DNA of 64,000 nucleotides from Ariolimax columbianus (Eukaryota; Mollusca; Gastropoda; Stylommatophora; Arionidae), in the NCBI GenBank assembly GCA_036924085.1, contig JAVGWX010000014.1, positions 34,539,936-34,603,935 of the forward strand, read 5' to 3'. Below the pieces are notes generated by a model that was not told the DNA's origin, did not search any database, and saw nothing but the letters and a program-made list of their open reading frames with translations. Both the position numbers and the translations under genes were made by a program. Position 1 is the first letter of the stretch, and every line of letters starts with the position of its first letter. Positions 24,501-36,500 of the stretch are shown piece by piece.

Positions 24501-27500
24501 GGCAATGCATTCCAAGCATTCACCACTCTCTGACTAAAGAAATATTTCCTAATATCTAATCTGGATCTATCTAATTTTTCTCTTATTTCCTTTTTCTTAC
24601 ACTTGATGCTAAGGCTCGCACTAGTGTAAGGTGAAAAATATTGATCAAGATGTCAATTCACATCCATGCCATACACCTGGAAGCAGGAAAACCCAGCCTG
24701 GTCAGTAAGGTGGGGATTGATACCATGAAGTAAAGATGTCACGCCATGCGGCGCATAGGAAATATGGTGTTAGGCCCATATTATTTTGTACCACCAACGG
24801 CACATAGTGGATGATGTGATTAGCATCACGCAGGCCATCTTTACTTCCCAGAATTTTTCTGGTACCCAATTTTTGTGGCTGGTCGACCACAGGGGCCGGT
24901 TTGTGATCAGAGAAAAAAATCCAGCACCAACTGAACCCTGATCGCCTGACTGGGAAACAGTGCACTAACCACTGCACCACCCCAGCCTCCCACCTCTTTC
25001 AGTACATCTCAAAATATAAGAAGAGCCACTGTAACCTGCTACTGGAGAAACATCAAGAGTTGAGAACTCAGCATGAGTAGCTTCAGACTGTAAACTCATT
25101 CCCTCCCAAAACTTCCTCTTCCAATACTTTCTCTCTTCTCGTTCCTTTTTGGTTCCTTAAGGAGTATAGGGTTGCCACTGCAGTTGGCTAATTACTGGAA
25201 GCCTGCAAAAAGCTTTATATGCTTTCCTGCGATGGTGGTGTCTGTACCATTTTTGTTTTCCTTCATCATTTATTCGTCTGGTTTCCCTCAGAACACAGGG
25301 CCACAACAGATGCTCTCCATCTCTTCCTATTCTGTTCCATCTTCTTGAGTTCCACGCAAGAGATTCTGATTGAACTGACTTCTTTCTGAAACATTCACCA
25401 CCAGGTGTTCCTTGGCCTTTCCACTCATCACTTTCCCTGTGGGTTCCAATCCAGCGCATGTTGGGTTATGCTGTCCAACATCTTGCTGAGAGTCCTGAGT
25501 CCTATCCATCCACATTTTCTCTTCCTAATCTCCTGCTTTATTGGTACAATCAATCAATCAATCAATCAATCAAAGCTCATCACTCCTCTTGGTGCATAGG
25601 CCATCGATAACATTCCGCCTGCGTACACGGTCCTGAACTGCTCTTTCTGCCTCTCTCCAATTGTAATTATTTAATTTTAGTTCCTTCTCACATTCTCTTC
25701 TCCACGTATTTGTGAGTCTTCCTGTCTTTCTCTTCCCTTGAGGATTCCATTTAAGAGCCTATCTGACTATGTTAGACTATGCCTTCCGCAGCGTATGTCC
25801 TATCCAGCCCCATTTTCTTCCCTTAATTTGTTGTTCCAATGGCTATTGTTGGCTACTTTCTCACAAGTCTTCATTCCTCACCATGTCCTGCCACTTTATG
25901 AACACAAGTCTTCATTCCTCACCATGCCCTGCCACTTTATGAACACAAGTCTTCATTCCTCACCATGCCCTGCCACTTTATGAACACAAGTCTTCATTCC
26001 TCACCATGTCCTGCCACTTTATGAACACAAGTCTTCATTCCTCACCATGTCCTGCCACTTTATGAACACAAGTCTTCATTCCTCACCTTGTCCTGCCACT
26101 TTATGAACACAAGTCTTCATTTCTCACCATGTCCTGCCACTTTATGAACACAAGTCTTCATTCCTCACCATGTCGTGCCACTTTATGCCCGTTATCCTTC
26201 ATAGGCATCTGTTAACGAAGGACTGGAGTCTTTATTGTATGACCTTGGTCGTTCTCCATGTCTTTGCTCTATACAGCAACACCGACTTGACACTAGTGTT
26301 GAATATTTTAATTTTGGTGTGAATCTTAATTTCTCTGGATCACCATATATTGTTTGGTATCAGGAATGCATCTCTTGCCTTTCCAATTCTGGCCATTACA
26401 TCTGCTTCTGTGCCTCCTGATGTGTCTATTGTGCTGCCCAAATAGGTCAAGGTATCCACTTCCTCCAACTGCTCTCCCTCCAGCATGATTGGTTCTTTGC
26501 TGTTAGTGTTGAGTTTAAGGAGCTTGGTTTTCTTCATGTTGATATTCAGTGCTGTATTGGTTATTCCCCCACAGATCTGTGTTTTCCATTACCTCTGACC
26601 ATTTGACACACAGATTTTACTTTTAGATCATGTCATTCCTAGTTCCATGCACAACCTCTTTCAGTCACCTTTTGCATATTGCTTGGTAGGTTACAGTAGT
26701 TCTGTTCTCTATTTTTACCAATCAGGTGTAATCGAAGGTGGCAAGTACACCTACATGGCTCACACAGCAGCAGAACACAAGAAACTTCTGCTTAACTTTC
26801 CCGAGACGCCAGGACTTGGCTACAAGTGGACCAGCCGGGCTCATGTAGAGGTTGAGGTATGTGGTCTAGATTGGGCGTCTGTATTTATATGGCAGTATGC
26901 ATTGAATGTCCCTGAGTTGATCCCAGGACCCTTTACTGGCAAGGAAAGAATAGTTTGGATTGAATGTCCCCGAGTTGATCCCAGGGCCCTTTACTGGCAA
27001 GGAAAGAATAGGTCAGGTTGAATGTCCCCGAGTTGATCCCGGGATACTTTACTTGGGAGGAAAGAATAGGACACTGGTTGAATGTCCCTGAGTTGATCCC
27101 GGAACCCTTTACTCGGGAGGAAAGAATAGGACTGGTTGAATGTCCCCGAGTTGATCCCAGGACCCTTTACTGGCAAGGAAAGGATACATCAGGTTGAAAG
27201 TCCCCGAGTTGATCCCGGGACCCTTTACTCGGGAGGAAAGAATAGGACTGGTTGAATGTCCCGAGTTGATCTCGCGAATGGCGAGGAAGGAATAGGACTA
27301 TTGCACCTCCATAAGTAAAGAGAGTTGTGCTTGGGGCTTGCGGCCCCAATTTTGAATAACAAATTGTTACAGAAATGACAGCATAGACAAAGATGAGCAG
27401 ACAAAAATCTTCAGACTCAGAACTCAGAACTGGATATTGCTGAGTCAAGGCCCACCTCCACAGAATGTGTCTTAGAAACACTACCACGTGTGATTGTAGG

Positions 27501-30500
27501 GCACCCAAGCAAATACTAGAACATATTCTGTATGGCTGTTCTACTTATACAGATCAAAGAGAGGTAGTCTGGCTCTGGGGAACGACCATGCTCGAAAAAT
27601 AACTGGACACAAGAGAGAGAGTTAGATTGGATTTAGTTAGTTAGTTAGCTAATTAGTTAGTTGTCGGATCATCTTCATCGCACTCTGGTCAAGTCCATGC
27701 ATGCTCAGATCTCATCATCAGTATGTCGACCAGCACGTGATGACTGACTGTTTCAGTCTTGTGTTGGTTAACCAGACATTTTTCTATCTCTGTGTGGTGC
27801 TCCTTCCTCGCCGTTTCTTGTTTCACACCCAATTTAACCAGCCACGCCAAGGGCGTAGAGTTCGGATCAACTTCCGAATCTTCCTTTCGGCTATTTCCCT
27901 GACAACATTTGGGTTAATGCCTTGGTCCATTGATCTCCCACCCGCGTTTGGGTTATCACCTTGGTTCATTGATCTCCCACCCGCCACTATAGATGTACTT
28001 GCCAATCTATCAGCTCTCTCGTTCTATTCTACACCTGCATGTCCCGGAAAGAGAATGAAGGTGACTCTGTAACCTTGACCACCCTACCAACTCCAACCAC
28101 TGGCGCTGCGTGCAACCTGATTTCACTTCCCTGAGCAACCTCATTGAATCACTGAGGATGCACACATGTGTGCCACTCATTTTTATCATAAAAGCCATCA
28201 TCTCCATGGTCAAGACTGCTTGTAGTCACTGCAAAAGCCCTGCACTCCTCTTTGATCGTTTTTTCACCCCTCTAAGCCGTGAAGACCCATGCGCTTCTCA
28301 GCCCACAGATGGCAGATCCATCTGTGTAGATAAAGACATCATCATCCATGGAATTTTCACTGATCAAAACGTTTACCTCAGAAATCACATCAACCAGATT
28401 GGAGTACATAGTCTAAAGTAAACATCTGTATTTATCAGAAACACTTTGTATGCATATTTATAGTAACAGGAAGGAAGAAGATCCAGAATCACACAATATA
28501 TCACGATCTCAAACCCCAACACACTAGAGTGGAGCAATCTCAACTACAGTGGTTTGGCTATGTCTGCAGAATGAGAACAACCCAGCCACCTTGACAATCA
28601 TTGGAAGCAAAGAGCCAGGGATCCAGATCCCCAGAACGACCTTTGAAAATTAGAGGCTAACATAGCTCCACTGTTGCTGGGGATGGAGTGTTAGAGACTT
28701 CACTGTTCTGGGCTATTTTTTTATAAGGTGGGGTGACCAGTTTCCTTCCTCTGTGCCTTTCTTTTGTTAACAGCAAGTCAAGTACCCATTTACAGCTGGG
28801 TCAACTTGAGCATGCTGTAATGGAATTCCCATACTATTTTTGCGATGAACAGTGATTGTTACAAAACCCCCACCCCCTCAGTAAACAAACTTAAATCTTG
28901 AAATATTTTGGTCAGCGTCAACATGGAACAACATGAGGTGACAACTACTTTAACAAAATTGTCACTAACGTGTTTATTACCATTGTTGAGGTCCACTAGG
29001 AGGATTTGAAGGGCAGAGAAATAAAGGCTGCTTGTCCTTGCACTCACCGCACCCTGTACCGGCTAAGTTTTTATTTTACGTCCAATAGAAAAAAACCTAT
29101 GTCTTACTGAGGTTGAACACATATGCTCGTGGTCAAAGGCTGATCTGATATCTAGACAGCTCGGCCAACTGCAACATAAGACTTCAAAATCCTGCTTTGT
29201 TCTATTTTTACTGCTTTGCAAGATGCCCTGGAATCCACATAGAGAGTATACAAGTTCAATAACCCCTTAAAATCTTTCTTCTCTATCTGTCATAGGAGAC
29301 CTGCACAGTGGCTGAGGACAGCGTGGTAGTCAACTCTGTTCTGGCTGGGGACGTCATTATCAATAGTCGCACTGTCGTGTCCCACTGTGACCTTAGTGGT
29401 CACGTAACGGTAGCCAAGGATTCTATGTTCTCCGGAATTCATGTTGAATCCTCAAAGGTAAGCGTAGCTGTTTTTTTGTGTGCCTAAGTTTGGTAAGTTT
29501 GCCTATTTTTTTATGAGCGAATAGAAACTTTCCATCACACTGATCAAGACCTGTTCTCACGTCCATGCTCACTAGGCTGTGTCATAGCAGTCTTGTCAAC
29601 AAGGGGGTGATCATTACTGTAATCTCTATAGTGGTAAGCCTACTTAGGAGCCACACATTCCACTACAGCTAGAAAGACGCATGTCCACCTTCTTATGTAT
29701 ATCTCAGGATGTAAGAAGGGTCACTGTAACCCGTTACTAAAAAACATGTCATAAGAGGCGACTAACTGTGTGACATGGCATAACACCAGCCATGGTTCAG
29801 TGATTTGTTAAGAGCAGCATAGATGGCATCCAGCAGGCTGCGGATTACTTTGCCCTAGTATTTGGGTCTATTAAGATGAACTTGCACATTGGTTAACCTT
29901 TAGCGCGCGGCCGTCAAAATTATTTTGACACACTCGGCCTACAACATTTTTTTTCCGGCACCCTACTCATACCCATTTTTTAATGCTGAATACGTCACAT
30001 TCATCTACACAGGTTTTTTGCCGGTAAAACTATTGTATGTTAAATTACAAATGGATTTTGAATGATTTATCTTATTACACCGATTGGAGCAGGCCGACTT
30101 TTTGCGAAAGGTGAAGTAGGTTGTTGAGAAAGCTCTTTATTGGGTAGATCTGTTTATTTTGTTTGTGTAGATGTAATAACTACGTTTGAATTGACAACTA
30201 ACAGTTGTGTTGATATTATAAACAGAGCATCGATACGTTGTTGTGGTTTCCATGGATTTCTATCGAGCGACTAGGCCTAGCGGTCAAGTCCAAATTTTGT
30301 GTGTGTTTTCAATAAATTTTCCCTTCATCTTTTTGTATCTCAGAAACTTACAAACACACAGCAAAAACAATAACACCAACACGTTCTTTACTCAATTGTG
30401 TCTTTACACACAAGAAAATCATATTTATTGACCAACAAACAGAAAAATTAAGAATTTTGAAAGTCAACTGCGATAGCGAAACATAAAGTTGCGAAAATTT

Positions 30501-33500
30501 TCACCAAAAAAATGTTGTGTGCTAAAGTGCTACTGTCAGACTCGCATGGCATGCTCAGTAAGAACGGTACATGCTAAGGAAGTGGGTCTCTTTTCTGAAT
30601 AACTCTGGTATACAAGGTGTCACATGAAACTAGATGTATACAAACTCTCAGTCTTCTAAACAAGTATAAAGACGTTAAGTTATTATTTAAGTTAACTCAT
30701 CATGTGATGCTATGAACAACAACCAACTACATTTAAATGTTTCAATGCCTTTAAATGGTGATGACTTGTATGTCACATAATTTAATTTTATTTTGTTGCA
30801 ATTTAAACTTTGCTGTTATATACATTTTTAATTATGTGTTTTTCCACAATAGTTTGTACTTCTATTTCCCAATTGCTCTGCTTAATTGTGCTAATTTCAG
30901 AACAAATCCAAGGGCATTGAGTTTCCAGATAGTGTGGTTGTTCAAGGTTTTAATGTCCACCTGAAGACCCTGGGAATGACTCGCTACATGGTCACAGTGC
31001 ATGGGAGGCATGATGACATACAGGTAGGTCAGGTCAAGGAGTTTTCCTGGACAGACAAACTTTTTCTGACATTTTATAATATTTATGTCAGTTATAGCAG
31101 AGAGGCAGATGACCAAGCTGTAGACTGTCCATGACTGCCCTTATCAACTTAACCCTATCTCTCATCATAATATTTTCGTGACTCTCTGTCTCTTCCTCAT
31201 TCTGTAGACTCTATGACTGCCCTTATCAACTCAACCCTATCTTTCCTCATCACCGCGTTGTTCACCACAGCTCGACCCGCCATTGCATCAGCTCTTTCGT
31301 TGGCCCAGATGCCTGCATGTCCCAGGTAGTAGATACATGTGACACCTTGTATACCAGAATTGTTCAGAAGAGAGACCGACTCCATTAGCAAGCACCGTTC
31401 TTACTGAGTATGCCCTGTGAGTCTGACAGTAGCACTGCGTGTGTCACCAACCAAGTCAGGGCTGCTATTACCGCCTCAATCTCCATCCTCATACTCAATG
31501 TGACAGTGGAGTAGGCAGCTGATTTCTCTACCACCTCCTTGTCATTTTGGTAGCCGACAAAACCCCAACTGCACTTGTTTGCATCTCTGCCGGCGGAGCC
31601 ATCTGTGTACAGAATTGGGTCTTGTGGTCCTGAGTGTTGCTGGATCAGCTCCTGTATCGAAGCTTCTGTCCTAGTACCGCCCCACTCGCGACACTCTCTG
31701 CTCAGTTGTATCACCACCCTTATCAGGGGCTCTCGTTGCCCACTTCTACCCATTCTCTACCTCTTCCAACTTCTTCCAATGCACAGACCCTCTTCAGGGA
31801 GTATTCTGCCTCTGCCATCCACAACCTTTCTCGCTTAATGCACCTGCCTTTGAGTGTATCCAAGTCTTGGTGTAAAGGGTGGTGTTCGTTATTGGCAACG
31901 TTGGCATATGCCTTTACCTGCGCTACTTGATGTCACACCTTGATGCTTGACAAATCAAGCAGGAATCTCATGGCAGCAATGGGAGTATCTCTAGTGCATC
32001 CCAGAACTGCTCTCATGGCCTCATTCTGGATTCACTCTAATCAATCTACTTGTGTCTGTGGTAGCGTGAGCAACCCAAGACCGTAGTCCAGGACAGACAA
32101 AACCAGTGCTTGCATCAACAGGAACAGAGTCCATTGTTGCATGTCTGTGGCGGCCATGGCTTTGATTGCATTGATACACTTCTTTGCTTTCAGAATCAGA
32201 TTGTCAACATGTTTATTGAAAGAGAGATATATTGAGCTAAAATTATGATTATTAGATATAAAGACAATTCATTAAATTATCTTTGACATGAAGTGTTCAT
32301 AATAAAAATATATATTAGTATGAAGCAGTAAATGTCAATAATGTTTTGAACCCTGGCCACCCGGTCTGCAAAATCCGATTTCACTGTGCTCTTGCGAACA
32401 TACGTACAAGGTAGACAATCATCTGAGGAAAGCTATTTACTATGACAAAACTATATACTCATATTTCATTATTCTATCTGATTAGCGCATCGGTAGAGCG
32501 CTTTTCATGGCAAAGGCATGCTCCAGTCATCTAAATGTAAATGGGTACCCGAGTTACAGTTATGGAAGGAAAAGACAGTGAGGAAAGTAACTGGCCACCA
32601 CACACAAGCTGTGGCTTAGTATACTTAAGTCTCTCACACTTCATTTCTGACTCGTGGTTAAGTCTGCTGAAGGACTTCCTTATCTCAAATTGACTGACTT
32701 GGTCATCTCCACTGTTCCTACTTGCTGTTATGCCAGCAAATAGTGGAATATATTTATTGAAGACCATCTTGTATCAAGTGTACTTGATACATTATGTAGG
32801 ATAACACCACTACCCCCCCCCCCCCACCCCCCATTTCTGCCCCTACCCCCTCCATTAATTATGTTTTACCAGACCCCGACTAACATAGTCTGATCAGTAT
32901 GTTCCACCTAACTCTGACTAACATAGTCTAATCAGTATGTTCCATCTAATCCTAACATAGTCTGATCAGTATATTCTACCTAACCCTGACATAGTCTAAT
33001 CAGTATATTCCACCTAATGCTGACATAGTCTGATCAGTATGTTCCATCTAATCCTAACATAGTCTGATCAGTATATTCCACCTAACCCTGACATAGTCTG
33101 ATCAGTATGTTCCATCTAATCCTAACATAGTCTGATCAGTATATTCCACCTAACCCTGGCATAGTCTGATCAGTATTTTCCACCTAACCCTAACTAACAT
33201 AGTCTGATCAGTATATTCCACCTAACCCTGACTAACATAGTCTAATCAGTATATTCCACCTAACGCTGACATAGTCTGATCAGTATGTTCCATCTAATCC
33301 TAACATAGTCTGATCAGTATATTCCACCTATCCCTAACATAGTCTGATCAGTATATTCCACCTAACTCTAACATAGTCTGATCAGTATGTTCCATCTAAT
33401 CCTAACTAACATTGTCTGATCAGTATGTTCCACCTAACCCTGACTAACATAGTCCGATTATTTGTTTTGCCTGACTAAATTGTCATAGAGATGATAGTTT

Positions 33501-36500
33501 CATAAATTTATTTGTCAGACATGACCTCTTCTGTTTCAGGCTCCGAACTGGAAGCGGATGAGTTCATTCTGTAACCAACCATGGCTGCTGGTCCTAAGTC
33601 GAACGGGCATTGTCAAAGAGGAGTTATGGAGCTCAGATGTGGTCAGTTTAATCAACAATTTCAAGTGTTTTCACTGTTTCACTCTGGAAAGTTGTTACAT
33701 TCACTTGAGCAGTTGTTACTCTTATATAACAAGTTTCTATGTACCAAGTATTTCTAAAATTATAAATATACCTATACTTTCTAGTGGTTATTTGACTTTG
33801 CCAAAAGTATTCCAAATTGAATGAGTTAGCAAACAAAAAATATCAACAGAAATTATGGAGTTCTTATGTTCAGTCCATAATTTCTGCGGTTTAACTTAAA
33901 AAGTGGTCTCTTAAAACCTTTATCACTCTGAATAATGAAAGTACAGAAGTCCCCCCGCCACTGAATAATTTTTAGCACGTCACGTTTTTCTAGATTGTTT
34001 TCCTTGAGAGCCTGTGTATTTTTTGTTTGTCGCTGTATAAATGTGATTTGTTTGTGTGTAGAGACATAAATGAATAAAGAACATGTTGGTTTATTGTTTT
34101 TGTTGTGTGTGTGTTAGTTTTTGAGATACAAAACGATGAAGGTAAAAATGAAAAATGGTAACAACATTTAGATTTACCAATTTCGGGGGGAATCGGGACC
34201 TTCAGAATGTGAAAATCATCACAGAACACCAATAGTGTTTCTTGCAAGATCGTCAAATGTGTTATTTTCCCTTACAAACGTATTTAATACTGCTAAATAA
34301 ACAAATTCAACAGATCTATCTCCTAAAAATATGTCTCAACAACTTATCTTATTCACCCGCATTAATGGAATAATCCATAAGTCGTCCAGAAAAAGAGAAT
34401 ACATTGTTTCAAAATTCTCTTTCAATCTAAACCGGCCATCTTTGTTGTTTACATCTACAATGACGGCATTGCCTATTTTTAGATTCCTGTTCCTGGGTGT
34501 TTCAACTGGTGTAAATGCACAACGATGCTCTAGAATCATTTTCTTATTGCCCGGCATATTTTCCTGCTGTTAGGGGCGTAGCGACCATTGTTTTTGACGT
34601 AATAAATCGCCGCACATGTGCTAAATGTTAAAAAAATTTCTAGTTCACCTGAAGGTGGAAACGGGGTGAAGTAAAGGGTTTACCCATAAAAGACACTTAC
34701 AAAAGGGACACTGACACCTACTGTAACTGATCTAGCATGATGGCAAGTATTACACTATTGTTACAAGGACATTACAGGATCTTCAACAGACTGAACTTAA
34801 CAGAATGTGAATCAGAAACGTCAGCGGGCTATGTAATAGACCCCCAGGTAAAAAATATTAAAGGAGCAAGAACTCATAGAATTTATGAAGAATAAGAGCT
34901 TTTATTGCTGGTAGATACAAGAAAATAAGGATATAACATCAAGGAGATCCATAGAAACTGTACTGATATGGAACGGTGTAGACACAAAGGAGAGAGCTAA
35001 ACATGATGTAGATGTTCTTGTGCATCCACAGAAAGCAAAGTTAATACATCAGTGAAAACCTAATGCACTTAAGAAACACTTGAAAGTTGGAAAAAAATAA
35101 AAACATAATGATCTAGGTCTACACCCCATGGAATTTAAACCACAATGAGATAGACAAGGAGGAATTCTTGCTCTCATCAGAAACAGCAAACCACAGCTGA
35201 CTAAGACCCTACCACAGCTGACTAAGACCCTACCACAGCTGACTAAGACCCTACTGGATATCCTGAAGTTACCTCACAAATGTAGCGTTAATGCTGCAGT
35301 GCAAACCATTGATGAAAACATGCTGCAACGCGTCTGGAAGGTGTTAGATTACCACAATGACATTTAACTTTATGTCTTTATACTGGTTTAGAAGACTCTA
35401 CGGAGTCTGTACACAACCAGTTTCTTGGAGGGTGGTTTTTACCGATGTGCTAGTCTATCTTAATAGACTCAAACGCTAGAGCTAAGTAGACCTGCAGCCA
35501 GTTAGGCGCCATCTATAACTGCTTTTAACAAACCACCTGGGGAAAATTACAAATAACTTGGGTGGATTTTTAATTTGAATTTTGTCTGGGCAGCGGCCAT
35601 TAAGTCTACTCTTTTTGATTTCCAACTGTCAAGGAGTTTTTAACGTACTTGACACTGAACACAGGAGTCCTATCCCAATACCCAGAGATCAGAGGAATTT
35701 TTACCAGTAAATCCACGTGAAAAAAATCTCGGCCTCCACTGTGATTCGAACACGCGACCTCTGGAATCTGAGGCAGACGCCTTACTTCGAGACCACTGAG
35801 TAACAAAAGACTCCCACATTTGTGAGGTAACTTCAGGATAACCATTGGCAATTGAACTTGGACAGCTACATTATACATGTGTGAAATTACATCTTAATTT
35901 TACAGTTTATGAATAAAATATAGCAAGTTCAAATCATTTTTCATTGTTCATCTATGTAGCACTAGGATGGTCCAATATAAGATTCTGTCTTATCCCCAGG
36001 AGAACGACCAGCAGACCATTCAGACAGCAAAGCTGTTTCCCTTCTTTCATATCTCAGAAAATGTTGGGCTGAAGGAGGTCCTTTGGTTAATGGGAGCCAT
36101 AGAGGATGATCAAGACAAGACCATTTTGAAAAGGTTGTCAATGCTCTTCTTACTGAAGTTTGCTTTACTAAGCTGTTTCAGCTTTCTGGTTTAATTTGTT
36201 TTTATTTTGTGTTTGCCTTAGTAGCAATGCAGCGAGGAAGGGATCTGATCACCCCGCCTCATAAAAAGCTGAAGCCTTGTATGGTCACTAAAGAAAGGTC
36301 TAGATCAGATATTAGGAAACAATTAGAGTGTGTAAAAAATACATTTATAGATATGATCAGATACTGTGCTAAGTTGAAAACAAAAATGAAACACTACGAC
36401 CCAAAGGTATTCATTAGATACCACCCAAAAAAAATAATAGAGGGAGATATGGATACATAAAATAAAGATATGAGCACAGAAATAAGTAAGGAAAGATACT

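Noticed and set aside
27823..28005. 60-codon minus-strand frame with an internal repeat (GGRSMNQG / GGRSMDQG)
   Set aside because: It is a 46-bp tandem pair within a decayed LINE RNase H region and has no independent support.
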